Shown here piece by piece: positions 1-7,056 of a DNA stretch of 15,905 bases. Numbering within the stretch: the first letter of the stretch is position 1; every line of letters begins with the position of its first letter. Origin of the DNA: Flavobacterium psychrophilum (GTDB taxonomy: Bacteria > Bacteroidota > Bacteroidia > Flavobacteriales > Flavobacteriaceae); contig CAMDSN010000014.1 in assembly GCA_945907225.1 (NCBI GenBank), positions 1 through 15,905 of the forward strand, written 5' to 3'. Below the pieces are notes generated by a model. The model made no database searches, was not told the origin of the DNA, and was given only the letters and a program-made list of their open reading frames with translations. The position numbers were made by a program, and so were the translations under genes.

Positions 1-48
1 ATTATTGAGTTTTTCTTAAGAACATAAAATTAAAAAACTAATCATATT

Positions 49-1242
49 ATGAATATTCACGAATATCAAGGAAAAGAGATTTTAGCTAGTTATGGCGTTC
101 GCGTTCAGCGTGGGATTGTAGCTAATAGTCCTTCCGAAGCTGTTGTTGCGGCTAAACAATTAACCGAAGAAACAGGAACGGCTTGGCATGTAATCAAAGC
201 ACAAATTCATGCCGGAGGCAGAGGTAAAGGAGGAGGAGTAAAATTAGCCAAGAATATTCAACAAGTTGAAGAATTGTCGGGACAAATTATTGGCATGATG
301 CTGAAAACACCCCAAACATCTGCTGAAGGAAAGAAGGTTCATAAGGTTTTGATCGCAGAAGATGTTTATTATCCTGGGGAAAGTGAAACTAAAGAATTTT
401 ACATGTCTGTACTTTTAAACAGAGCAAAAGCCAGAAACATGATTATGTATTCTACAGAAGGAGGTATGGATATAGAGGAGGTTGCAGAACATACACCACA
501 TTTGATTTTTACTGAAGAAATTGACCCTGCGATAGGGCTTCAATCTTTCCAAGCTAGGAGAATTGCTTTCAATCTGGGTTTAAGTGGAAATGCGTTTAAA
601 GAGATGGTGAAATTCGTAGAATCACTATATAATGCTTATGTTGGTTCGGATGCCTCTATGTTTGAAATTAATCCTGTGTTAAAAACATCAGACAATAAAA
701 TCATGGCTGTTGACGCTAAAGTAAATATTGATGATAATTCTTTATATCGTCAGTCTAAATATGCGGAAATGCGTGATGTTTTAGAAGAAAATGCCATAGA
801 AGTTGAAGCAAAAGAAGCGGGATTAAATTATGTGGATTTAGATGGTTCAGTTGGCTGTATGGTTAATGGAGCAGGTTTGGCGATGGCTACTATGGATTTG
901 ATTAAATATGCGGGTTATGAGCCAGCAAACTTTTTGGATGTTGGAGGAACTGCTGATGCAAAGCGTGTAGAATTAGCTTTTAGAATTATTCTAAAAGATC
1001 CAAATGTAAAGGCAATTTTAATTAATATTTTTGGTGGAATTGTTCGCTGTGATAGAGTTGCACAAGGTGTGGTGGATGCCTATAAAAATATGGGCGATGC
1101 TATAAAAGTTCCTATTATTGTTAGATTACAAGGCACTAATGCCGAAATTGCTAAACAATTAATTGACAATTCAGGTATGCCTATTTTATCAGCAGTTGAG
1201 TTTCAGGAAGCAGCAGATCAAGTTAAATTGGCGCTTTCTTAA
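49..1242 (+). CDS. sucC: Succinyl-CoA ligase [ADP-forming] subunit beta
   Basis: Beta subunit of succinyl-CoA synthetase, which couples succinyl-CoA cleavage to nucleotide triphosphate formation in the TCA cycle. At 397 aa it is close to the usual length of the family (E. coli about 388). The N-terminal ATP-grasp part starts with NIHEYQGKEIL and has the glycine-rich segment AGGRGKGGGVK (about residues 56-66). FEINPVL (about 204-210) contains the acidic metal/nucleotide-binding residues. The C-terminal ligase domain carries GSVGCMVNGAGLAM, LDVGGTAD and NIFGGIVRCD, typical of the face that meets the alpha subunit. The ATG follows an A/T-rich leader with no Shine-Dalgarno, as usual in this phylum. 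No sucD partner is in the window, and a terminator directly follows, so the alpha subunit must be encoded elsewhere or upstream. The promoter lies outside or was not recognised in the 48 available bases. Confidence 0.97.
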   Translation: MNIHEYQGKEILASYGVRVQRGIVANSPSEAVVAAKQLTEETGTAWHVIKAQIHAGGRGKGGGVKLAKNIQQVEELSGQIIGMMLKTPQTSAEGKKVHKVLIAEDVYYPGESETKEFYMSVLLNRAKARNMIMYSTEGGMDIEEVAEHTPHLIFTEEIDPAIGLQSFQARRIAFNLGLSGNAFKEMVKFVESLYNAYVGSDASMFEINPVLKTSDNKIMAVDAKVNIDDNSLYRQSKYAEMRDVLEENAIEVEAKEAGLNYVDLDGSVGCMVNGAGLAMATMDLIKYAGYEPANFLDVGGTADAKRVELAFRIILKDPNVKAILINIFGGIVRCDRVAQGVVDAYKNMGDAIKVPIIVRLQGTNAEIAKQLIDNSGMPILSAVEFQEAADQVKLALS

Positions 1243-1265
1243 CAAGGATAATATTAAAAAAAAAC

Positions 1266-1296
1266 AAACCGTTTCTCAATTAGAGACGGTTTTTTT
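1266..1296 (+). terminator. Rho-independent terminator after sucC
   Basis: An 11-bp stem (AAACCGTTTCT at 1266-1276 with AGAGACGGTTT at 1282-1292, one G-U pair) closes a CAATT loop and runs into a T tract ending at 1296. It starts 24 bases after the sucC stop and separates sucC from gltA. Confidence 0.93.
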
Positions 1297-1443
1297 ATGC
1301 GTAGTGTACATGAATTATGTAATTAGTATTCTATATTTTCAGGTTCTCTAAAAATTATTTTCTAAAAATTAAATTAAATTATAATAATTGAATAAATAAT
1401 CAATTCGTTGCGATATTTCTTTTTTATTTCATTTTGAATTCCC

Positions 1444-1451
1444 TAATTTTG
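1444..1451 (+). promoter_or_regulatory. -7 promoter element upstream of gltA
   Basis: TAATTTTG matches the Bacteroidota sigma-A -7 consensus TAnnTTTG exactly and ends 38 bases before the gltA ATG. No well-spaced TTG was found for the -33 element; the nearest upstream TTG (1408-1410) is too far away. The element also argues against the upstream in-frame TTG at 1457 as a start, because it would fall at or before the transcript 5' end. Confidence 0.6.
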
Positions 1452-1489
1452 TTGAATTGTTAAACAAATTTAATTCCTTTATTTATATC

Positions 1490-2773
1490 ATGTCTAAAAC
1501 AGCAATATTAGAATTTAATGGTAACAAGTATGAGTTTCCTGTAATTGTTGGAAGCGAGAATGAAACTTCAATAGATATTGAAAATCTTCGTGCTTTAACA
1601 GGTGCTATTACTCTTGATCCGGGTTATAAAAACTCAGGATCATGCCGAAGCGAAATTACTTTTCTTGATGGCGAAGAAGGAATTCTTAGATATCGTGGAT
1701 ATGCTATTGAAGATTTGGCAGAAAAAGCACAATTTCTTGAAGTTTCTTATTTAGTCATTTTTGGAGATTTGCCAACACAAATTCAGTTGTCTCAATTTGA
1801 AAACGATATCAGAAAATATACATTAGTAAATGAGGAAATGAAAAATATTATAGATGGCTTTCCAAAGACTGCCCATCCAATGGGTGTTTTATCCTCTTTA
1901 ACTAGTGCGTTAACAGCATTTAATCCTAAAGTTGTTAATGTGGAAAATGAAAAGGAAATGTACGAGGCCGTTTGCAAAACCATGGGTAAATTCCTTGTGA
2001 TTGCAACCTGGACTTACAGAAAAATGATGGGATATCCTTTAAATTACTATGATAACACGCAAGGATATGTTGAGAATTTTATGCATCTAATGTTTAAATT
2101 ACCTACGGGACCTTATTCTTCAAATCAAGTAGTTGTAGCTGCATTAAATAAATTATTTATCCTACATGCAGACCATGAACAAAATTGTTCAACATCAACA
2201 GTAAGGATTGTAGGATCCTCTCATGCGGGTTTATTTGCATCCATTTCAGCTGGAGTCTCTGCGCTTTGGGGACCATTACACGGTGGTGCTAATCAAGCTG
2301 TTTTAGAAATGTTAGAAGCCATACAATTAGATGGCGGTGATTCAGCAAAATATATGGCTAAAGCCAAAGATAAAGATGATTCGTTTCGTTTGATGGGATT
2401 TGGTCACCGTGTTTATAAAAACTTTGATCCAAGAGCCAGAATTATAAAAAAAGCCGCAGATGAAGTATTGAAAAATCTAGGTGTAGATGATCCAATTTTA
2501 AAGATAGCCAAGGAATTAGAGGAAGCAGCTTTGGTTGATGAATATTTTGTTTCTAGAAAACTATATCCAAATGTTGATTTCTATTCTGGAATTATATATA
2601 GAGCTCTAGGAATTCCAACTGATATGTTTACAGTCATGTTTGCTATCGGTCGTTTACCAGGTTGGATCGCACAATGGAAAGAAATGCGAATCAATAAAGA
2701 ACCAATAGGAAGACCAAGGCAAATATATGTTGGCCATCCTTTGAGAGATTTTAAATCAATAGATAATAGATAA
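1490..2773 (+). CDS. gltA: Citrate synthase
   Basis: Condenses oxaloacetate and acetyl-CoA to citrate. It is a type II (hexameric-family) citrate synthase: the N-terminal beta domain (MSKTAILEF...) precedes the large helical domain. The catalytic triad is visible as H264 in PLHGGANQAV, H306 in GFGHRVYKNFDPRA and D363 in NVDFYSGI, almost the same numbering as E. coli (264/305/362). The reading frame is open from a TTG at 1457. I choose the ATG at 1490 (427 aa) because MSKTAILE is a typical family N-terminus and the upstream TTG lies only 6 bases past the -7 element. The gene has its own promoter and is separated from sucC by a terminator. Directly after its stop begins the palindromic repeat that fills the gap to the convergent msrBA gene. 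Confidence 0.96.
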   Translation: MSKTAILEFNGNKYEFPVIVGSENETSIDIENLRALTGAITLDPGYKNSGSCRSEITFLDGEEGILRYRGYAIEDLAEKAQFLEVSYLVIFGDLPTQIQLSQFENDIRKYTLVNEEMKNIIDGFPKTAHPMGVLSSLTSALTAFNPKVVNVENEKEMYEAVCKTMGKFLVIATWTYRKMMGYPLNYYDNTQGYVENFMHLMFKLPTGPYSSNQVVVAALNKLFILHADHEQNCSTSTVRIVGSSHAGLFASISAGVSALWGPLHGGANQAVLEMLEAIQLDGGDSAKYMAKAKDKDDSFRLMGFGHRVYKNFDPRARIIKKAADEVLKNLGVDDPILKIAKELEEAALVDEYFVSRKLYPNVDFYSGIIYRALGIPTDMFTVMFAIGRLPGWIAQWKEMRINKEPIGRPRQIYVGHPLRDFKSIDNR

Positions 2774-2774
2774 T

Positions 2775-2961
2775 TTAACCCGTTGGGTGTAATTATTTTT
2801 TATAGCCAATTTATACTAAATTGTCACATTGAGCTTGTCGAAATGTATTCTTTTTAATGTCTTCGACAAGCTCAGACTGACATTTTTGTTCTAATTGAAT
2901 ATAAATTTCCAGAAAAAATCTATTAATAAAAGATTTTGATTAATTACACCCATCGGGTTAA
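2775..2961. repeat. Palindromic MITE-like repeat, copy 1, interrupted by a nested palindrome
   Basis: Terminal inverted repeats of 21 bases with one mismatch: TTAACCCGTTGGGTGTAATTA at 2775-2795 (shown here with its last base for position) and TAATTACACCCATCGGGTTAA at 2941-2961. The reverse complement of the right half (about 2892-2957) matches 8465-8531 with about three differences in 66 bases, and the left part (2779-2820) matches the other end of that second copy. The unit therefore occurs twice in the window in opposite orientations. Copy 1 is about 70 bases longer because of an extra segment (about 2821-2891). TTAA stands at both outer ends, but because TTAA is its own reverse complement it could be part of the inverted repeat or a target duplication. 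It encodes no protein. It fills nearly the whole gap between the convergent gltA and msrBA genes. Confidence 0.85.
2822..2882. repeat. REP-like hairpin nested inside the MITE-like repeat
   Basis: TGAGCTTGTCGAA (2830-2842) is a perfect 13-base inverted repeat of TTCGACAAGCTCA (2862-2874). It is flanked by a second pair, TGTCA (2822-2826) and TGACA (2878-2882), with a 3x3 internal mismatch between them and a 19-base A/T-rich loop. The core CTTCGACAAGCTCAG is a palindrome motif that I recall as recurring between genes in many bacteria, including Flavobacteriia. The related copy at 8465-8573 lacks this segment, so it looks like an insertion into copy 1. Confidence 0.8.
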
Positions 2962-2969
2962 TTTAAATA

Positions 2970-4070
2970 TTATTTATTCTTCAATCTATCTTTAAAAATC
3001 TTTTCAAATTTTTCTATTTTAGGTTTAATTACCATCTCGCAATAAGGTTGGTTTTTATTGTTCTCATAATAATTTTGATGGCTTTCTTTGGCTTTATAAA
3101 ATACTTTATAAGGTTCTAATGTAGTAACTATATTATTGCTGAATACTTTTTCATTATTCAATGAATTAATGATGCTTTCTGCAGCTTTCTTTTGTTGTTC
3201 GTTTTCATAAAAAATTACGGATCGATATTGAGTTCCAACATCTGCGCCTTGGCGATTTAAAGTAGTTGGATCGTGAACGGTAAAAAAAACTTTCAAAATT
3301 TCATCTAAATTTGTTTTTGTTTTGTCATATGTAATTTGAACCACTTCGGCAGCACCTGTAGTTCCCTCACAAACTTCTTCATAACTCGGATTTTCAACTA
3401 CGCCTCCTGAGAATCCAGAAACCACAATTTCAACACCTTCCAAATTTTTATATACTGCTTCAACGCACCAATAGCATCCTCCACCCAAAGTTATAGTTTC
3501 TAATCCTTCTTTTTTAGAATTTCCATCGGGAACAAAATCTAAGGAAATTGCATTCATGCAATATCGTTTTCCAGTAGGCTCGGGTCCGTCATCAAATAAA
3601 TGTCCCAAATGACTATTACATCTTCCACATAAAGCTTCAATCCGTTTCATTCCATATGAATTATCATCTACGAAGACTATGCTTTCTTTGTTAACTTGTT
3701 CGAAGAAACTTGGCCAGCCACAACTGCTGGTAAACTTTTGTTCCGATTTAAATAATCGATACCCACAGGTGGCACAATAATAGGTTCCTTTGGTTTCGGA
3801 ATTCCACATCGATCCCGTGAATGCTCTTTCAGTATCGGCCTCCCTTGCAACAGCATACAAATCTGGAGTTAGTATTTTTTTCCATTCTGAATTAGCAACA
3901 TTCAGTTTTTTTGTATCTGTATTCGAATAGTAAGGATTTTCAGGTTTAGAAATTGGATTATTCATATCTATAGATTGCTGTTTTTTAGTTTCTTTTTTGT
4001 TAGTTTGGCCACAGGCTTGAAAAATCAATATTGGCATCATGAAAAGTATATTAAAAATTATTTTTTTCAT
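2970..4070 (-). CDS. msrBA: Bifunctional methionine sulfoxide reductase MsrB-MsrA, predicted lipoprotein
   Basis: Reduces both epimers of methionine sulfoxide: MsrB acts on the R form and MsrA on the S form. This 366-aa protein has the order MsrB then MsrA. Residues 1-20 look like a lipoprotein signal (basic start, hydrophobic run, Cys20 in FQAC), followed by a K/Q/T-rich linker, so the enzyme is probably membrane-anchored in the periplasm. The MsrB domain (about 60-183) has two zinc CxxC pairs (C99/C102, C148/C151), C117 in SSCGWPSF and the catalytic C171 in RYCMN. The MsrA domain (about 190-350) has GGGCYWC with catalytic C199. Many bacterial fusions have the reverse MsrA-MsrB order. Secretion suggests repair of cell-envelope proteins, with electrons supplied by a membrane thiol relay that is not encoded here. 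It is a single gene convergent with gltA. Confidence 0.93.
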   Translation of the reverse strand: MKKIIFNILFMMPILIFQACGQTNKKETKKQQSIDMNNPISKPENPYYSNTDTKKLNVANSEWKKILTPDLYAVAREADTERAFTGSMWNSETKGTYYCATCGYRLFKSEQKFTSSCGWPSFFEQVNKESIVFVDDNSYGMKRIEALCGRCNSHLGHLFDDGPEPTGKRYCMNAISLDFVPDGNSKKEGLETITLGGGCYWCVEAVYKNLEGVEIVVSGFSGGVVENPSYEEVCEGTTGAAEVVQITYDKTKTNLDEILKVFFTVHDPTTLNRQGADVGTQYRSVIFYENEQQKKAAESIINSLNNEKVFSNNIVTTLEPYKVFYKAKESHQNYYENNKNQPYCEMVIKPKIEKFEKIFKDRLKNK

Positions 4071-4123
4071 ATTTTAAGCTATATTAATTAAAAAGAAAAT
4101 TAATTTATTGAAATTAAGTCAAC

Positions 4124-4131
4124 CAAATATA
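4124..4131 (-). promoter_or_regulatory. Candidate -7 element of msrBA
   Basis: On the minus strand the sequence reads TATATTTG, an exact TAnnTTTG match, 53 bases upstream of the msrBA ATG. No TTG with suitable spacing was found for the -33 element, so the call rests on the -7 box alone. Confidence 0.45.
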
Positions 4132-4237
4132 CAATAGTATTTAGATTTGATTCCTTTATGAAATGCCAATTAGTATTTATTTAAGTAAAGATTAACTTTT
4201 GTTTTATTTATCAATTATGTAGCCTCATTTTTTTTTG

Positions 4238-4245
4238 TATTTTTG
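4238..4245 (+). promoter_or_regulatory. -7 promoter element of the idi operon
   Basis: TATTTTTG matches TAnnTTTG, 35 bases before the idi start. A TTA (4215-4217), one base from the -33 TTG, stands 20 bases upstream of it. It is placed to drive idi-queD-bcp-manA. Confidence 0.55.
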
Positions 4246-4280
4246 CGTTTAGAGCCTTTTGGATAGTAAATTTAAATGTT

Positions 4281-4808
4281 ATGATGGAAGAACAGGTGAT
4301 CTTGGTTAATGAACAAGATGAGCCAATCGGATTAATGAATAAACTCGAAGCTCATGAGAAAGCAATTTTACATCGCGCCTTTTCAGTTTTTGTATTAAAC
4401 AACAAAAATGAGATTATGCTGCAACAGCGTGCTCAACACAAATATCATTCGCCATTATTGTGGACAAACACCTGCTGCAGTCATCAAAGAAATGGCGAAA
4501 CCAACCTTCAAGCTGGAACTAGAAGATTATATGAGGAAATGGGATTTGAAACAAAACTGAAAGAACTTTTTCATTTTATATATAAAGCTCCTTTTGATAA
4601 TGGTCTTACTGAACATGAGTTAGATCATGTTATGATTGGCTATTATGATGGCCAGCCAAAAATAAATAAAGATGAGGTTGAAACTTGGAAATGGATGAAG
4701 ATTGAAGATGTTAAAAACGATATGACCCTAAATCCAGAGATTTATACTATTTGGTTCAAAATTATCTTCGATGAGTTTTACCACTATTTAGAAGATCATA
4801 AATTATAA
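4281..4808 (+). CDS. idi: Isopentenyl-diphosphate delta-isomerase, type I
   Basis: Interconverts isopentenyl diphosphate and dimethylallyl diphosphate in isoprenoid synthesis. This 175-aa cytosolic enzyme is of the Nudix-fold type I class. WTNTCCSHQRNGE holds the catalytic cysteine and a metal-binding histidine, corresponding to the TNSVCGHP segment of E. coli Idi. The Nudix-like stretch GTRRLYEEMGFE follows, and ELDHVMIGYYDG and EVETWKWM carry the acidic catalytic and metal residues. Two adjacent ATGs (4281, 4284) are possible; I keep the first. It is the first gene of a tight operon with queD, bcp and manA. Known biology: flavobacteria mostly use the mevalonate route, in which an isomerase is essential for making dimethylallyl diphosphate. 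Confidence 0.95.
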   Translation: MMEEQVILVNEQDEPIGLMNKLEAHEKAILHRAFSVFVLNNKNEIMLQQRAQHKYHSPLLWTNTCCSHQRNGETNLQAGTRRLYEEMGFETKLKELFHFIYKAPFDNGLTEHELDHVMIGYYDGQPKINKDEVETWKWMKIEDVKNDMTLNPEIYTIWFKIIFDEFYHYLEDHKL

Positions 4809-4834
4809 ATTTTTACAAATAATTTGATGTAATC

Positions 4835-5245
4835 ATGCAAATAACTGTTTCAAGAAAAGCCCACTTTAATGCTGCCCATCGATTGTTTCGTAAAGAGTGG
4901 TCTATGAAAAAAAACGATAGCGTTTTTGGAAAATGCAATAATCCAAACTTTCATGGACACAATTATGATTTAATTGTATCAGTAAGAGGCGAGATTGATC
5001 AGGAAACAGGCTATGTGATTGACACTAAAATTTTATCAGATTTAATAAAAGAGCATATCGAAAGTGCTTTCGACCACAAGAACCTTAATTTAGATGTGCC
5101 TGATTTTGCCGAATTAATTCCAACGGCAGAAAATATTGCTATTGTAATTTGGCAAAAACTAAGAGCTCACATAGATTTGAATAAAGAATTAGAGATAACG
5201 CTTTATGAAACACCTAGAAATTTTGTAACCTTTAACGGAAAGTAA
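4835..5245 (+). CDS. queD: 6-carboxy-5,6,7,8-tetrahydropterin synthase / 6-pyruvoyl-tetrahydropterin synthase family
   Basis: Member of the QueD/PTPS family, which converts dihydroneopterin triphosphate in queuosine or pterin synthesis. The zinc ligands of the fold are visible: H15 in FNAAHRLF and H40 and H42 in FHGHNYD. C34 in GKCNN is the position of the catalytic cysteine. D80-H81 in DHKNLN and E125 in LYETPRN complete the usual active-site and substrate-anchoring residues. The length of 136 aa fits the family. It starts 26 bases after idi and its TAA overlaps the ATG of the next gene by one base, so translation of the two is probably coupled. Sequence alone cannot separate the QueD role from a PTPS-like role; no other queuosine gene is in the window, so the symbol is tentative. 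Confidence 0.85.
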   Translation: MQITVSRKAHFNAAHRLFRKEWSMKKNDSVFGKCNNPNFHGHNYDLIVSVRGEIDQETGYVIDTKILSDLIKEHIESAFDHKNLNLDVPDFAELIPTAENIAIVIWQKLRAHIDLNKELEITLYETPRNFVTFNGK

Positions 5246-5697
5246 TGGCATTAATTGTTGGTGACTTAATCCCAAATTTTACAGCAATAGACAATAACGG
5301 GAACACTTTTGATAGTAGCTCAGTTATTGGTAAATTCCCGTTAGTTATTTATTTTTATCCAAAAGACGATACACCTGGTTGTACAATTCAAGCTTGTACA
5401 TTTAGAGACAAATACGAAGATTTTAAAGATTTAGGTGCCGAGGTAATTGGAATTAGTTCTGATACTATTAAGTCGCATTCTAAGTTTGCGAATAAATACA
5501 AACTTCCTTTTATTTTGCTATCTGATTCAGACAAAAAAATTAGAAAAGCTTTTGGTGTAGCCAATGATTTTTTAGGTCTACTCCCCGGACGAACAACCTA
5601 TGTATGTGATAAAAGCGGTACTGTCAAACTGGTTTTTGATAGTATGTCTAGTAAAGTACATATAGAAAAAGCATTAAAAATCCTCAAGAGTTTATAG
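5245..5697 (+). CDS. bcp: Thiol peroxidase of the BCP/PrxQ peroxiredoxin family
   Basis: Reduces hydrogen peroxide and organic hydroperoxides using a reactive cysteine regenerated by thioredoxin. The 150-aa protein has the AhpC/TSA fold motif YFYPKDDTPGCTIQACTFRD, with peroxidatic C46 and resolving C51 five residues apart, as in atypical two-cysteine BCP proteins. The conserved arginine is in LPGRTTYV (R116). It is probably cytosolic, as no signal sequence is present. Its ATG overlaps the queD stop (TAATG, one base), and manA follows after 20 bases, which places it inside the idi operon. Confidence 0.94.
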   Translation: MALIVGDLIPNFTAIDNNGNTFDSSSVIGKFPLVIYFYPKDDTPGCTIQACTFRDKYEDFKDLGAEVIGISSDTIKSHSKFANKYKLPFILLSDSDKKIRKAFGVANDFLGLLPGRTTYVCDKSGTVKLVFDSMSSKVHIEKALKILKSL

Positions 5698-5717
5698 GAT
5701 TTATAACAATTTAACTA

Positions 5718-6680
5718 ATGAAATTATACCCTTTACAATTTGAACCGATTCTAAAAGAAAGGATTTGGGGAGGAATTAAGCTTAAAACATTACTTGAAAA
5801 GTCGATAAATTCCAACATTACAGGAGAAAGTTGGGAAATTTCAACGGTTCAAAATGAGGTGAGTATTGTTGCTAATGGTTCTCTAAAGGGCAAGTCTTTA
5901 GTTGATTTAATTTCAGATTATCCCGAAGCCATATTAGGAAAAAGTGTTTATAACAAATTTGGGAAACAGTTTCCTTTGTTATTTAAATATATCGACGCAA
6001 GAGAGGATTTATCGATACAAGTACATCCCAATGATGTTTTGGCCAAAAAAAATCACAATTCCTTTGGTAAAACTGAAATGTGGTATGTAATTCAAGCTGA
6101 TGAAGATTCTAGGTTAATCTTAGGGTTTAAGGAAGATTCTAGTCCGGAATCGTATCTTGAAAAATTAAACAATAAATCTTTGTTGGACATTCTAGACACA
6201 AAAAGTGTAAATCCTGGAGATGCTTTTATGCTTGATACGGGAACAATTCATGCTATTGGCGCTGGAATTGTAATTGCTGAAATACAACAAACCTCAGATA
6301 TTACCTATAGAGTTTTTGATTTTGACCGGGTAGATGTGAACGGTAAGCAAAGAGAATTACATAATGATTTGGCTTTAGAAGCTCTAAATTTCAAGAAAAC
6401 AGCTGTTCAAAGATATTATGATAAGAGTAAAAACATTTCAAATAATGTAGTTAACTGCGACTATTTTACTACTAATTTCATTCCGCTTGAAGGTCAAATA
6501 AATATAAGGAAAACGGATGATTCCTTCACTGTTTATATGTGTGTGGAAGGAGACTTCGTATTAAATGCAAACAATCAATTATATAACTATAAAAAGGGAG
6601 ATACTGTTTTAATACCTGCTCAATTGACAAATTTTGTGATTTCGGGTAATGCATCAATTTTAGAAATTTATATTTTGTAG
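5718..6680 (+). CDS. manA: Mannose-6-phosphate isomerase, class I
   Basis: Interconverts mannose 6-phosphate and fructose 6-phosphate, feeding GDP-sugar and cell-surface glycan synthesis. At 320 aa it matches the short Bacillus-type class I enzymes. The cupin zinc ligands are Q101 and H103 in LSIQVHPND, E120 in GKTEMWYV and H178 in GTIHAIGAG. The catalytic arginine is R198 in DITYRVFDFDR. The C-terminal beta domain (about 245-320) has the expected second cupin-like fold with GDTVLIPA. It is the last gene of the idi-queD-bcp-manA run. No terminator hairpin follows; the -33 TTG of the next gene's promoter begins two bases after its stop. Confidence 0.94.
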   Translation: MKLYPLQFEPILKERIWGGIKLKTLLEKSINSNITGESWEISTVQNEVSIVANGSLKGKSLVDLISDYPEAILGKSVYNKFGKQFPLLFKYIDAREDLSIQVHPNDVLAKKNHNSFGKTEMWYVIQADEDSRLILGFKEDSSPESYLEKLNNKSLLDILDTKSVNPGDAFMLDTGTIHAIGAGIVIAEIQQTSDITYRVFDFDRVDVNGKQRELHNDLALEALNFKKTAVQRYYDKSKNISNNVVNCDYFTTNFIPLEGQINIRKTDDSFTVYMCVEGDFVLNANNQLYNYKKGDTVLIPAQLTNFVISGNASILEIYIL

Positions 6681-6681
6681 G

Positions 6682-6710
6682 TTGTTTTATAAAGATTTAA
6701 TGTAATTTTG
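6682..6710 (+). promoter_or_regulatory. Complete Bacteroidota promoter of the 88-aa gene
   Basis: TTG at 6682-6684, an 18-base spacer and TAATTTTG at 6703-6710 fit the TTG-N17-23-TAnnTTTG consensus. This is one of the two best promoters in the window. It overlaps the end of manA and gives the small downstream gene its own transcript of about 50 untranslated bases. Confidence 0.75.
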
Positions 6711-6712
6711 CA

Positions 6713-6739
6713 CTGATTCTGATCAAAAAAGTGAATCAG
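6713..6739 (+). other. Inverted repeat in the leader of the 88-aa gene
   Basis: CTGATTC (6713-6719) and GAATCAG (6733-6739) form a 7-bp stem with a 13-base loop. It lies just downstream of the -7 box and so near the predicted transcription start. It could be a leader hairpin that stabilises the mRNA, or an operator. An alternative CACT/AGTG pairing (6711-6714/6730-6733) overlaps it. The function is unknown. Confidence 0.45.
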
Positions 6740-6767
6740 AATAAGATTAATTTAAAAAACAAAGAAA

Positions 6768-7034
6768 ATGCCAAGTGTTAAAAATTTAAAGAAAGATATT
6801 AATTTCGTTTTGGGTGATATTATCGAAGCGGTTTACATTTATGAAATGACAACGACCGGGAAACCATCTGATAAGACAAATGCAATTATTGATGAAGCTA
6901 TTTCATCTTTTGATGGTTTGATTGAAAAAGTTAATGCCAAAAAAGTAGAAAATAAAAAAGCACATTTCAAGCAAATTAATGTCGATTTAGAACAAACCGC
7001 AAATCAATTGGTTGAAAAAATCAATGCGCTGTAG
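6768..7034 (+). CDS. Small charged helical protein of unknown function (88 aa)
   Basis: I do not recognise a named family, though the protein looks like a conserved flavobacterial hypothetical. It starts MPSVKNLKKDINFVLGDII, has no signal peptide or membrane segment and no cysteines, and is rich in K, E, N, D and I. The pattern suggests mostly alpha helices (about residues 4-28, 38-57 and 60-86) and a small soluble cytosolic protein. The ATG is preceded by a purine-rich AAAAAACAAAGAAA leader. It has a complete promoter of its own and a leader inverted repeat, so it is likely well expressed and monocistronic. The next plus-strand unit is tRNA-Thr, which has its own promoter. The reading frame is almost certainly real given the promoter, the spacing and the protein-like composition. 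Confidence 0.8.
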   Translation: MPSVKNLKKDINFVLGDIIEAVYIYEMTTTGKPSDKTNAIIDEAISSFDGLIEKVNAKKVENKKAHFKQINVDLEQTANQLVEKINAL

Positions 7035-7056
7035 TATAAAAAAGGCATTAAATATT

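Noticed and set aside
1163..1351. Plus-strand open frame of 62 codons over the end of sucC and its terminator
   Set aside because: It overlaps sucC in another frame and runs through a terminator hairpin; it has no protein-like features.
1792..1983. Minus-strand open frame of 63 codons inside gltA
   Set aside because: It lies wholly inside a confidently identified citrate synthase gene on the other strand and has no recognisable domain.
2775..2961. CRISPR array or riboswitch in the gltA-msrBA gap
   Set aside because: There are no regularly spaced direct repeats, and the gap is a convergent 3' region; an inverted-repeat element explains it fully.
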